Source of the DNA: Tubiluchus corallicola
Taxonomy: Eukaryota > Priapulida > Priapulimorpha > Priapulimorphida > Tubiluchidae
Assembly (NCBI GenBank): GCA_030141605.1
Contig: JAQGDQ010000862.1
Span: 22,938-86,937, forward strand
DNA: 64,000 bases
Direction of reading: 5' to 3'
Part shown: one piece after another, positions 1-10,860 of the stretch
Numbering within the stretch: position 1 is the first letter of the stretch
Layout of the letters: every line of letters begins with the position of its first letter
Position numbers and translations under genes: made by a program
The notes under the pieces: generated by a model
Seen by the model: only the letters and a program-made list of their open reading frames with translations
Database searches by the model: none
What the model was told of the DNA's origin: nothing

Positions 1-739
1 GGCGACTATAATGGCGGATTTTAACTGTTTAAATTTGAATTTTAAATTTTGAAAATTTAATTTTGAAAAAAAAATAAGCAGCATTTTGCATGCAAGAAAA
101 ACGATTTATTTAACATGGCATTTAACTTAAAGCTATAGCAATGGAAACTTAATTAAAATTAAATATTTAATTAAGTATTTATCAGCTGTCAGGAATCCGA
201 CACAGAACATCACTCCAGAAGAGCTCAACCACAGACTTCAAGTCCATATAGAATCACGTGAAAATTCGCAGCGAAAACTAGCAGATATTCTCCTAACAGG
301 CCAAAAATGATGAAATGTGCTCAAAATCACGCCCTTTTATGCAGCAAACTCGTGGGAAAGAGTCACTAAGGAGTAGCAAAGAGTCGGCAATGTCCAATCA
401 GGAGGTGGCTGAGCCATGGCTCATCAATTGGTATCTCCCAAACTGACTCTCTGGTACTAGGCTAGCTCCACAAACTGACTCTCTGGTACCAGGCTAGCTC
501 AACATGACTTCAATGTTTACATTGTTTTTGCTCTATTATTTCACTTATTCTCTATTATAACACACTGCTGAAGGAAGCTCGAGTGCTAACTGAGCCGTTT
601 TGTTAACTAACAGTCTTTTGTACAAAGACACTAATGCTGCTCAACGAGCTGCTTTGTTAATTGTTCCTGCCTGCCTCCTGAATAGATTACATGCAAACAA
701 ATTAACTACATCCTGACTTTCAGGTAAACCCATACTCAT
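1..739. other. Unassigned AT-rich DNA
   Basis: I see no supportable gene here. The only structure is a short direct duplication: a 30-bp unit (caaactgactctctggtac, then aggctagctc) at 439-468 and again at 471-500, differing at one base. Confidence 0.5.
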
Positions 740-908
740 GCTCATACTGTTCGCATTTATGGAGCGCTGGCGGCGCGTCAAAAAGTCGGAAATATATTTG
801 CTTACCGGTCTCATTACGAGCCGCTGACGCCCTTCAAATTTTTGAAATTTTCTAAAATAATTGGGGGGGACCGCCCCCCCCCCGGGCCCCTATGGCACGA
901 CGCCACTG
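740..908 (-). mobile_element. hAT-like transposon end fragment
   Basis: The segment ends at 908 in a GC-rich block that reads on the minus strand as CAGTGGCGTCGTGCCATAGG followed by a run of G then C. That start (CAGTGGCG) resembles hAT terminal inverted repeats. Just inside are GC-richer bases unlike the surrounding AT-rich DNA. No partner end and no target duplication were found, so this is called a solitary end. It could be another class II element. Confidence 0.4.
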
Positions 909-1062
909 GTTTTTGTAAGTTTCTATTTCACACTTCATGCAAAATTATATGTGGAATGTACCGTCTTACAGTAGGCAAAATATGTTTTTAAAGATTTTTT
1001 TACGAATAAAATGAAAAAAGTTTTCAATAACTGCAGTATATGCACTTTAAAAAAGGATAGTT

Positions 1063-1605
1063 GGTGTAAACTTTGTTAGCAGCAGCTTCTCTGGATATCA
1101 TGTCGTTTCTGTGATTCTGAATTTCAAAACAATTGTGACACTTGATAATCAAACAAATGCTGCCAAACCATAACTCAACAAACAAACTGACTAAGTTATG
1201 TTATCAATTTTCAGACTTTATTCGAAAGTGGCACCTTAAAATTCTCTTATGTGAACCACTAATAAAACATTAACAATATCGGGAAATCTAGTTAGAGCAT
1301 TTTATATTTGCTTATGTGCAAAAGTGAAACTTCACAATGTATGTGTCATTCGACCATAGATATTTATATTGCAATGTAATACCTAGATAGGCTGCATCAA
1401 TTTACTCAATTTAGTGATGCAACACTCCCCCACTTTACGATGGGATTAGTTGTGCTTTATTCTTATAGAGTGAAACTGTTTGCTTACAAAAAGCAACAAG
1501 ATTAGGTTTAAAACATCTTCCTTATATTTTCCTGAACTTTTACCGTTTTTCATATAAATTTGTTAATATTGTCAGTTCAATACATGTGCGTCTTTCAATT
1601 GTAAT
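1063..1605 (+). repeat. Repeat module C, copy 1
   Basis: This block begins with aactttgttagcagcagctt and is repeated in the same orientation at 4367-4922. Base-by-base reading shows long identical runs separated by point differences and small indels. It has no open frame of note. The two copies bracket a 2.76-kb interval holding B-mid-A-B modules. Confidence 0.8.
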
Positions 1606-1799
1606 CTTAATATATTGTAAATTTTAAAATTATTTGTTTAAAAATGATTTGTTTTGCAATCTTGCTAATGGCAATATGAATAGCGAATTACATTGGTGTG
1701 TGCGCTAGTGTTTTTCAGAACATTGTTCATTGTTGTAAGATTCTGAAGTGAAATTTAATTTGAATTTGAGAGTAAAATGCACTCGAAAATGTTTTAATT

Positions 1800-2310
1800 A
1801 TTTCTCCACATTCATTATTGGTTAGTACACATACACTAGAAGGTAAAACTATTTCATCCAAATGTGTGGGTCACTGTAGAGCTTGGCAGAGATATGGTGC
1901 ACTCGCATACGTGCTGGAGTAGTGAGTGTAGCGATGCATGCAAGAAAGCAATGATGCACATGAGAGCTCAATGGGTTAGAGTGATTGACAGCACGTGAGT
2001 GCAGCATGCATGTCTACTAATGACGGACGCTCCAATTAGGTGGATAGCATATGGTAGAGTATATCAGCCCTCTAGTGCACAAAATCACAACTAACGCAAC
2101 AGCTACAATATGTCACAATAAAAGGTCCATTACAAATCAACAAGTTAGCCAAGTTAATCAGAACTGGTACACAGTAAATTTTTATACAATTAATGACCCA
2201 ACAAATTATTACATTAAAGATTTTGGAACAACACAAAATTTGCCAAAAATTTTAACACTATTTTAAAAAAAATGTAGAAAGCAAACTGGAACACAGTCGT
2301 TACAGCGATG
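1800..2310 (-). repeat. Repeat module B, copy 1 (with extension)
   Basis: The copy contains the diagnostic core of module B in minus orientation: a Pu/Py-mixed stretch ending in gagtgattgacagc, then a variable spacer, then cacaactaacgcaacagc. The same core is found at about 3.5, 7.8, 10.6, 19.2, 27.8, 36.7 and 57.0 kb. The 3' extension (2103-2310) is shared with copy 2 at 3.5-4.0 kb. A 71-codon open frame lies inside but is not conserved between copies. Confidence 0.8.
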
Positions 2311-2691
2311 ATCTACTGGTTCAGACTCAGACTTAGATTTAGTATTATGTATTTTAAATCAAAATTAAAATGCAGTCTTTCAAGAAATGTTCTAATAGTA
2401 AAGGTTTGTCCTCATATAAAATGTCCTCAAATAAATGCAATAATCAGAAGTGCTTATTGTTCCTCACTTCTTTGCAGGAAAGCTTGTGTAAATTTAGAGG
2501 AATGTCGTACATTACTATTAACCTTGTCTGTGTTTGCTGTTCTTTATTTTACCTTTCCTAGGAGCGCAATTGAAGCTTTGAAATTCACCTGTGTAAATAC
2601 TCTGCTATGTTTTCTTAAATCTTTCCCAGGTGTGTAATGCAGTCTTCGAAAATTTTCTGTTTTATTTTCTTAACTCTTTCAATGGCATCAT
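2310..2691 (-). repeat. Repeat mid-module, copy 1
   Basis: This stretch matches the reverse complement of 9350-9780 over almost its whole length, including the phrases taggagcgcaattgaagctt and ctttgcaggaaagcttgtgt in modified form. Open frames of 63 and 109 codons occur here, but the inverted copy at 9.4-9.8 kb does not keep them open. I treat it as non-coding repeat DNA linking modules B and A. Confidence 0.7.
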
Positions 2692-3200
2692 TCCCAGGTG
2701 TTCAGGCGTGGTTAATTTACACAAGATGTTAAAATGTGGGAAAATATTATTCTTTACTTCAGAGCCACTTTAACCCAGCTCAAAATCAATAAGAGAATTT
2801 GAATAAAACAGAATGTAAAGATTTTTTTGTTAACGTCTCTGAACACTTAAAGCTTTTTCCATTTTGTCCAAACAACAATTACTATAAAGCAGTCTCACCC
2901 TTTATTACCACAAGAAAAGCCAATGTTTGCTATACAAACACTTTGAAAAGCTTTTAGCCCAATGTTTGCTATACAAACGCTTTGAAAAGCTTTTAGCCCA
3001 ATGTTTGCTACACAAACAGTTTGAAAAGCTTTCAAATCTAAAAAGACATTCCTTTCAATCTTAACAAAACATCTTACTGCCTGTTTCCCAGGGGGATATA
3101 TTATTGCAAGCATAAACTTCCAACAAAAATAATAGAACACATCTGCGCTTTGACAACAAAGGTTTATTTCAAACGAAACTGCTTTTGATCTTCTGTAACT
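2692..3200 (-). repeat. Repeat module A, copy 1, with 39-bp tandem array
   Basis: Module A is recognised by ttaatttacacaagatgtta, caaacaacaattactataaa and ccaacaaaaataatagaaca in this order. Copies are at about 8.6, 19.7, 59.0 and 59.7 kb. This copy carries roughly three tandem 39-bp units (about 2921-3037) of the type caatgtttgctatacaaac + gctttgaaaagcttttagcc. Other copies have one unit. Because 39 is divisible by three, the expansion makes an artificial repetitive open frame on the minus strand. Confidence 0.8.
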
Positions 3201-3509
3201 TATTGAAAATAATGGAAAATGAAAGGTTTACTTGAAAAGTAGCAAGGGAGAAAGTTATGCACTTTGTAAAAAGGTACCAACAAATTCTCACGCCTCTTCA
3301 TTCTTACAACAAATTCTGGTGATTTTTCGTACTGAGAAAATAAATATGTGCGAAATAAAGGAAAATACAAGCCAACATCAGTTATATTTGCCAGTGTATC
3401 AAGAAAATACAAATTAATTTAAAAATCAGGTTTTTTGCCTGATTAAAATCATTAATTTTCTTCCCAGCAATTTAATAAAACATTTTGTCAAATAGCCTTT
3501 GCTATTATT

Positions 3510-3995
3510 TCTCCACTGTTATTTTTGTTTAGCGTACATACACTGGAAGGTGTAAATATTTTACCTAAACATGTAGGTCTGTGTAGAGTATGATAGAGAC
3601 ATGGTGCACTCTCATACTCTCAAGGAAGGATTGATGCACATGAGCGGTCATGAGTAAGAGTGATTGACAGTGCTTGAGTGCAGCATGCGTGTCTGGTAAT
3701 GGCGGACATTCGAACTGGATGAATAGCTTTGATTAATGGTCAGTGGGCCATCTAGTGTGCAAAAGCACAACTAACGCAACAGCAGCAATATGTTACACAA
3801 CAGCATAAAAAATTCATAGCAAGACAACAAGTTATCCAAATGAATCAGAACTAGTTTACAGTAAATTTTTAGATGATTAATGGCAAATTATTACTTCAAA
3901 GAATTTTGTGCACAGCAAAAAATTACCAAAAATGTTAACACTACATTAGGAAAATTGTATAATACAAACTGGTACAAAGTCGGTACAGCATGACT
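3510..3995 (-). repeat. Repeat module B, copy 2
   Basis: This is a direct copy of 1800-2310 in the same orientation, so the two B copies bracket the mid and A modules like long direct repeats. It diverges by scattered substitutions and by a longer spacer near the end. No coding potential was seen. Confidence 0.8.
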
Positions 3996-4366
3996 CTAAC
4001 CTGTGGGTTAAACTGAGCAAGTGACATAACACATAAGTGTCAAAAAATATTAGTGTACATTTTTGTGTAATACGTTGTCTTGTACAAATTTTATTTGTGT
4101 GCTCACGCAAGTGTAAGCTAGACTAAGCTATGTAATAGGCTAATCTGGCAAGATTGAATAGCCAATTTTCTCCTGAAAAAAATATTACCTAATTTTAATC
4201 TTTAGGTACAGTAGCGGAAAAGTCATAGGTATTATGTCACCTATTTTGAATGGTGCATTCGGGAACGAGATAAAGTTCACGGCTTCCTTTCTAATGAAAT
4301 CCATGTCTGAAGTTTCATTTCCTTAGAGCATTTTATTCGGTTTTGTTCCTCAAGCTTTGGAAAAAA
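3996..4366. other. Unassigned DNA between B2 and C2
   Basis: No gene, splice-supported exon or recognised repeat was found in this 370-bp stretch. Confidence 0.4.
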
Positions 4367-4922
4367 ACAACTTTGTTAGCAGCAGCTTCTCTGAATATCA
4401 TGTCGTTTCTGTGACTCTGAATTTCAAAACAATTGTGGCACGTGAAAAGCAAACAAATGCTGCCAAACAATAACTAAACAAACAAAAGGACAAAATTATG
4501 TTGGAAAACATGCCAAATCAATTTTCAGACTTTATCCAAAAATGGCATCTTCAAATTCCTCTTACATGAACCACTAATAAAACATTAACAATATCGGGAA
4601 ATCTAGTTACAGCGTTTTATTTTTGCTTATGTGCAAACATGAAATCTTACAAAGTATGTGTCATTTGACCATAGATATTTATTTTGCAATGTAATACTTA
4701 CATAGGCTGCGTCCATTTAATCAATTTAGTGATGCAAGTGTACAATACTCCGTCACGATGGCATTAGTTGTGCTTTATTCTTTTAGAGTGAACATGTTTG
4801 CTTACGAAAAGCAACAAGATTAGGTTTAAAATATTTTCTTTTTATTTTCCTGAACTTTTACCGTTTTTCATATGAATATGTTAATTTTGTCAATTGAATA
4901 CATGTGTGTCTTTCCATTGTAA
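4367..4922 (+). repeat. Repeat module C, copy 2
   Basis: Direct copy of 1063-1605. The shared block starts at the same phrase and ends at ttgtaatc in both, after which the flanks diverge completely. No short target duplication is obvious outside the pair. Confidence 0.8.
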
Positions 4923-5144
4923 TCGTCTTTCTTACCTCACAAATTATTACTGTTGGTTCTTGAACATTAAAAATTTTAATATTGTAATAGATTACATAAT
5001 ATTACTGTACTTGTCTGACATTATCTAATGTTGCTATTAAGAAATTCCTTTAAATATGGCTAGATTTACTGTGCATGCCTGTTTTAATTATTATAAAAAA
5101 ATTATTGGAGCTGTGCTGCTGCTTGTGTAAATGTAGTAAATTTA

Positions 5145-5410
5145 CCTGAAGGCCTCACTCAAGGAGCCCAGAATGGATATCCGCTCAATGGAAACCCTTG
5201 GACAAGATCGCTCAGCATGGCGGAGTGCCATCACCACAGGGGCTAAGACAGCAGAGGCGAAAAGAATTGAGGAAGCAGAGGAGAAACGCAGGAGACGCAA
5301 GGCACTGCCCAACAACAGGTCCAAACACCCAGCCTCACCTGTGCCAAATGCCAAAGAAGTTTCCAGGCCAGAATAAGCCTAGTCAGTTACTTTCGAGCTC
5401 ATCAAAGAAA
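5145..5410 (+). pseudogene. LINE reverse transcriptase C-terminal tail (fragment)
   Basis: Reading the plus strand gives a KASLKEPRMDIRSMETLGQ stretch, then DRSAWRSAITTGAKTAEAKR, then an Arg/Glu-rich segment. After a frame change comes a zinc-finger-like stretch (LTCAKCQRSFQARI, then SYFRAHQ). This order (DRxxWR, basic coiled segment, terminal C2H2-like finger) is what I know from the extreme C-terminus of many animal LINE polyproteins that end in a zinc finger. The first expected finger His reads Tyr, and at least one frameshift separates the basic segment from the finger. Nothing of the catalytic RT is left upstream, so this is a 5'-truncated dead copy. The LINE clade cannot be told from the tail. 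Confidence 0.65.
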
Positions 5411-5854
5411 CCCCTCAAACTGACCTTTTATTAATGTCACTATTGTTATCTTCGATTCTAAGGACGAACATCATCAGTAAAATTGCACGTGCAGCAAACT
5501 ATTATTATACTTGTATAGTGGTAAAATTAATAGAACAGTATTTTACAAAATGCGAATTGCAAAAAAATACTTTTCAGCTGTTAAGTAATGTCAGTTTGAG
5601 ATGTAGTGCGCATGTGCTGAGGCGTGGGAGTTTAACATTTTTGTGATTTAGTTTCAAATAAATTTTTCATTAAACTTAATGAACCAGCAATCTAGTTCTA
5701 TGTGTGAAAATTTTGTGTTAAAATGTGCAACTGAAAATAAAAATCCCGCCAATATCTATGTAGTGGCGAATGAGTTTAGATTTGCATGAAAGAAGTAGTT
5801 TAAAGTAAAGACAGTTAGCGGTAAAAGCATTTAATCAATACTGATATTGTAATT
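5411..5854. other. Unassigned AT-rich DNA
   Basis: No gene is supported. An open frame of about 70 codons (5434-5646) has no recognisable motif and no repeat copy elsewhere in the window. Confidence 0.4.
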
Positions 5855-6740
5855 GAGTTTTAATGACAACAGGCTTGGTGCCTGGGGATTAATATTAGAA
5901 GGACAATCTCTGTCTTCAAGAAAGAAATCACTTAGAGTATGACCTTTTCATATGGATCCTCGTTTGGCTATGTGATTGAACATTTAAAATTGCCTGTGTC
6001 TTGTTCATACAGTTATTATTATTATGCAGCCTCGTCAGTATTAAGATGGTAAAAGAAATTGGTTTTTCACTCTTTGTTTCCAATACAAAGATTTTTAAAA
6101 GCTTTGAAGTAAAAAAAAAACTCAAGCTCAGTTATTGTGCTTATGAATCATTTTAATCTTATCAAAACGTGGCTTTACCCAAGCAGTTATTACAAACCTT
6201 ATTTCAACGATTGCATATTAATTATATTTTAAATGAATAATACTATATCTACCTAGAACCATTTTTCTCAACTCTTTTGCGTACTCTTTAATTACTGCTG
6301 TTCATTAATTATTATTTTTTCATTTAATTCTGCAGTTACAACTTTCTTCTTCTTGTTTGATCTTTGTACTTTATTTCAGATTTTTCACACAAGTCGAACA
6401 TGCACTGCCGCTTTTCCTAATATTGGTTTGGGCGCATCCCCTGTAAGGTTTTGTTTTATTTAATCTTAATTCGGACTGACAAGTGGTTTAAATTTAACCC
6501 GTGGAATAGCGCTGGCACTGTGCTGACTGATCAGTTTGCATTCTGCATTTTTTATTGCACAAAAGTCTTTAAAGCAATAATTTATTGAATCATTAATCGT
6601 ATAAAAATCTACTTTGTATCAATTCTGACTCACATGGGTAACCTGTTGTCTTGTAATAGAATTTCTACAGTGACTGTAACACATCGTAGGTCTGAGGACT
6701 AATTTGATTAGTTGTTCTCTAAATTTTTGTATGAAAACAG
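5855..6740 (+). repeat. Repeat module G, copy 1
   Basis: The block runs parallel to 27115-27810: both begin near an acaacagg/taacagg phrase followed by attggcgcttgga-like sequence, a gtcttcaa run and an aaatca run. They continue through a tcttatcaaaacgtgg phrase and a cagtttgcattctgc-like phrase. The module usually leads into module B (27.1-28.1 and 36.2-36.9 kb). A minus-strand 65-codon frame inside is not preserved in the other copies. Confidence 0.65.
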
Positions 6741-7764
6741 AGGGATGCAGAGGGGTTCGAATATTATTATCATGTTTATTTAGTCAGAACGCCAAATATA
6801 TCAAACAATCAAGTGATTAATTATACAACAAATGTAGATAGTATTATTGCAAAAATCAATACGACAAGGTATTAAATCGTTGCAATCATAGTATCGTTAA
6901 ACAGAATAATAGATGCTATTATCATTAAGAAACTTAAGAAAATCACTTCCACTGGAAAACTCTATATTCACTGGGTTAAACGAATCATTTACTTACAACA
7001 TTATAATCATTATAATCATGTCATGGGTATTAGAAAGAAATGTTAGTGGGGCATATCTAAACTTGTGTACACAGGGGCGGCGCCACTAGCTCGGAGACGT
7101 CTCACAGCATAATATGCACGTTTCTACAAGCACCGTGCGGGAAAACATTCCAGATAAGACATTCTACCATACCAAACATACAGAGGATCAGTAAGTTTTA
7201 GTTTCACAAGATAGTGTTCGATTATATGTAACCTGCTTCACGAACCTCAAGACCACCCACAGACTGGTTCCGCCACATTACGCTAGATGATAACGCTCTA
7301 GTACGCACTGTCAGACAGTTCTTTCACTCTGTGTTTCTCAATTATCACTTTTAACGCCATATTGTGTTACTAGTCTATAAGTCGGCTCATACCTTTGTGC
7401 TTTTGTGCTGACGCTAGCTCACCTCCGAACTTTCAGATCAGCAGCTATTAACAATCGTTAGCCTCCCAAACCTATCCGCAACAGTTGAATGTGGATTCGC
7501 AATGATAAAACCTCCATTTGATCCAACTGATCACCACTGTGTTCTACTACTTTAACTTTACTAGTTCTGCCATGTCTAATGTTAACGTCTTCAAAGAACA
7601 ATCTGTCATTATCTTAGTAAACAGGAAAGTCAGAAACCAACAGAAATATCAGCCGTATATCTAAAACAAAATATTCATACCTCGACTGGCAGCAATATCT
7701 ATTTAACTATGGCGTGAGAAAGTGACTCTTACAGTAACAAATTGCAGTTGTTGCATTAATTTAC
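6741..7764. other. Unassigned stretch
   Basis: About 1 kb with no gene or transposon domain that I can support. A short GC-rich phrase (ggggcggcgccac) at about 7076 resembles part of module F (16.17 and 25.93 kb), but the homology does not extend. Confidence 0.4.
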
Positions 7765-8010
7765 GATTTTGTACACCAGGTGGCTGACTGATGTTACATG
7801 ATTGGAACGTCCGCCATTACTAGACACGCATGCTGTCAATCACTCTTACCCATGAGCTCTCATGTGTATCGTTGCTACCATGCACGCATCGCTACACTCA
7901 CTGCTCCAGCACGTGTGAGAGTGCACCTCGTCTCTGCCATACTTTGCCATACACAGACCCACATGAACATGTTTGGGTAAAATATTTTCACCATCCAGTG
8001 TACGTACATT
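7765..8010 (+). repeat. Repeat module B, copy 3
   Basis: Plus-orientation B copy, from tttgtacaccaggtggctga to the ccatccagtgtacg phrase. It retains the gctgtcaatcactcttaccc core. Overlapping 60-codon frames are by-products. Confidence 0.8.
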
Positions 8011-8589
8011 ACTAATGATAAAGTCTGCCTAATGAAAACTTAAATGAATTCCAATCTTTGTCAAAGTATCATGTACTTAAATAACGCTAAGATTCAATGT
8101 ATTTGCAACATTTATTGAAAACAACAAGTCAAATTCAAATCAACGAAAGCAATGCAGACGAAAATTATTTACACAAAGGTATCTTGCATAGACTTATTTG
8201 CCTCTGATGTCGAGTGACCATAACCACATGAATCAAATTGAAACATACAATCTTACTAGTTTTGCTACTATTGACTTTCTACCAGATAATTTTTTCTGAT
8301 TTTCCGTTATACATAGGATGCTTGCGTGTAATAACTACAGCTATTACGAAAAAAAACAACAAAATCAGCACAGCACCATTCAAAACAGGTCACGTAAGAG
8401 CTATTAGCTATACCTTTTCTGCATGTGTGTTTCTGTATGCTACACAGCTATATTTGATATATTGTTTGATAATAACAAAAACCGCCATTATTAGACGAAC
8501 AATAATTGTTCAGTTAATCACAAATAGTGCTGCATGGTTGTTATGAACCTTATTTTTTTCAGACTTCACCAATTTGTCTGCTTGAAATA
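8011..8589. other. Unassigned DNA between B3 and A2
   Basis: No supported gene. A 102-codon frame (8238-8546) begins with a hydrophobic stretch but has no recognisable family, no convincing start context and no splice support, so I leave it out. Confidence 0.4.
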
Positions 8590-8960
8590 ATTTAGCTCCC
8601 TGGGAGACACGCAACAAGTTGTTTTGTTAAGACTGAAAGGAATGTCTTTTAAGATTTGAAAGCTTTTCAAAGTGTTTGTATAGCAATCATTGGGGTAGAA
8701 GCTTTTCATGTGATAGTAAAGGGTGAGACTGCTTAATAATAATTGTTGTTTGGATAAAATGGAGAAAGCTTTAAGTGCTCATGAACGTTAACAAAAAGCT
8801 CTTTACATTCTGTTTTATTCAAGTTTCCTTATTGATTAAGAGCAGGGTTATAGTGGCTTTGAAGTGAAGAATAATATTTTCTCACATTTTAACGTCTTGT
8901 GTAAATTAACCACACCTGAATACCTGGGAATGACGCCAGGGAAAGAGTTAAGTAAAAAAA
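8590..8960 (+). repeat. Repeat module A, copy 2
   Basis: Inverted relative to copy 1. It contains one 39-bp unit and ends at ggaatgacgccagggaaaga, the same edge phrase seen in the 19.7-kb and 59-kb copies. Confidence 0.8.
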
Positions 8961-9780
8961 ATTGAATGAACCGAATGTCCTATAACTGAGAAAGATTTTG
9001 GGACATTTTTGTTTTTCCAGTGAAAAATTAACATTTTGCCAAATGCAGCTGATACTGTTACATACGAAACTGTGTTAACCAGACATTATTTAAAATGCTG
9101 GGGGGAAAAATGTTTGTATATTATTTCAACGTCATTTCAAATCCTCAATTACATTCTTCAGCAAATTAGCCACCCAAGAACTGCTACCCCCTGTGAAAAG
9201 AAAAGAGCTTTAAAGTCTGACGCCCATAAATTTTCGTCTTGGAACTTGTTTTGTTTGAATTGGGTATGTGAAAAATTTATGAAATTTACTCTAAATCAGC
9301 CTAGGAGCCTAGGAAAGATGACACTGAAATAGCTCAGAAAATAAAGCAGAACAATGACACACTTAACCTTCAAAGCCTGCATTCCATACCTGGGAAAGAT
9401 TTAAAAAACATAGCAGAGTATTTACACACGTGAATATCAAAGCTTGAATTGCGCTCCTAGGAAAGGTAAAATAAAGAACAGCAAACACAGACGAGGTTAA
9501 TAGTAATGTACCACATTCCTCTAAATTTACACAAACTTTATTGCAAAGAAGTGAGTAACAATAACCACTTCTGATTATTGCATTTATTTGAGGACATGTT
9601 ATATGAGGACAAACCTTTACTGTTAGAACATTACTTTAAAGACCGCGCTCTAATTTGGATTTAAAATACATAATACTTAATCTAGGTCTGAGTCTGAACC
9701 ATGAGATCATCGCTGTAACGACTGTGTTCCAGTTTGCTTTCTACATTTTTTTTAAAATAGAAAAGGAAATTTTCAGAAGC
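8961..9780 (+). repeat. Repeat mid-module, copy 2
   Basis: The right part (9350-9780) is the inverse of 2290-2690. The left part (8990-9340) is related, inverted, to the tail of the E modules at 57.7-57.9 and 58.7-59.0 kb. A 98-codon frame at 9036 is not maintained in those relatives. Confidence 0.7.
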
Positions 9781-9794
9781 AAACCCAACAGTTT

Positions 9795-9970
9795 AAACAT
9801 GTCGACTCAGGTGTGTGCTGGCAAACTGGCATAGTCATCATCACACCTGGAGTTTGTCATTATTTGCCATTAAACAGTACCTAGCCAGGAACAGAGCCTA
9901 GAAACTAGTGGTGAAGACACTAGAAAACTGGTTACACCTTGCCTCTTGAGCCACATTACGCAGGCGAAAG
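9795..9970 (+). repeat. Repeat module R, copy 1
   Basis: Related to 18180-18370, 26945-27100 and (inverted) 56440-56575 through the shared series: a cagtttaaacat phrase, ggcatagtcatcatcac, a gagtttgtcattatttgcc phrase and a tcttgagccac phrase. Confidence 0.7.
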
Positions 9971-10049
9971 TAAAAAACTGAATTTACGTCTAAATAAAAA
10001 ATCAGGTGCTTTTATTGTTATTTTTCTGCCAAAAGAATCAGACGTATTA

Positions 10050-10310
10050 CTTTAGAATTGTTCGACTTTGGCAGAGATTTGCATCCCATATGTTTTACTT
10101 TTATTATGGAAATCATTAGCGTTTATGTAACATTATGTGCCATTTTTTCCTGCGCCATTTTTATCTTCCAAAGCTGCTGGTATTGTGATTGTCATTGCGG
10201 TTGTTATTGCTGTTTCTGTTGTTGTTGTTATTTAAAACAAATACAAGGTCAGGCTAAGTGTGATTATGTTGTAGAGATAATCCATGTACTCAAATTTGTG
10301 ACATAACTTT
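10050..10310 (+). repeat. Repeat module D, copy 1 (GTT-rich)
   Basis: Parallel to 22870-23165. Both copies start with gaattgttc, pass through taacattatgtgccattttt, carry an interrupted GTT/GCT trinucleotide tract, and end at aatccatgtactcaaatttg. An 82-codon Cys-rich frame in this copy comes from the trinucleotide tract and is interrupted in copy 2. Confidence 0.75.
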
Positions 10311-10439
10311 CTTACATATGTTCACGTATTTCTTTGCTACATGGTGGCTTTTGATAGTAACAAATAAACAATGAGAGTGCAGGAAAAACTGCTCTCTAAG
10401 CAGCGATTACATGATTACATGATTACGCGATTACAGGAG

Positions 10440-10860
10440 CAGTTATATGATTACTAATCTTACTTCAAGACTGCACACAAATTTTGATTTTAAATGCGTA
10501 ATACTAAATCTACCTACTATCATTTACGTAATTGTTAGTGACGACTATTTGTTAATTATAATTTTTTACCATGCTACCATATTGTATGTGTTGTTTTAGT
10601 TGTGGTTTTGTACAATAGATGGCTCGCTGATATTACCCAAAGCTATTCAGCCAATTGGAGCATCTGACATTGTTAGACATGCATGCTGTCAATCAATCTT
10701 ACCCATAAGCTCTCATGTGGATCATTGCTTCCATGAACCATCACTGCACTCACTGCTCTCACATGCGTGAGAGTGCACCATGTCTCTGCCACGCTCTACA
10801 CAAGCTGCCTTTTTACATGTTCACAATCCTTGTGCACTAGCCAAACATGAATGTCGAGAA
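10440..10860 (+). repeat. Repeat G end plus module B, copy 4
   Basis: The left part matches the end of module G (taaatgcgtaatactaaatc). From about 10607 it is a full B copy ending at the cactagccaaa phrase. Confidence 0.75.

Noticed and set aside
10058-10306. 82-codon frame with a Cys-rich run resembling a cysteine-rich peptide
   Set aside because: The Cys run is the GTT/TGC-type trinucleotide tract of module D. The second copy at 22.9 kb does not keep the frame.
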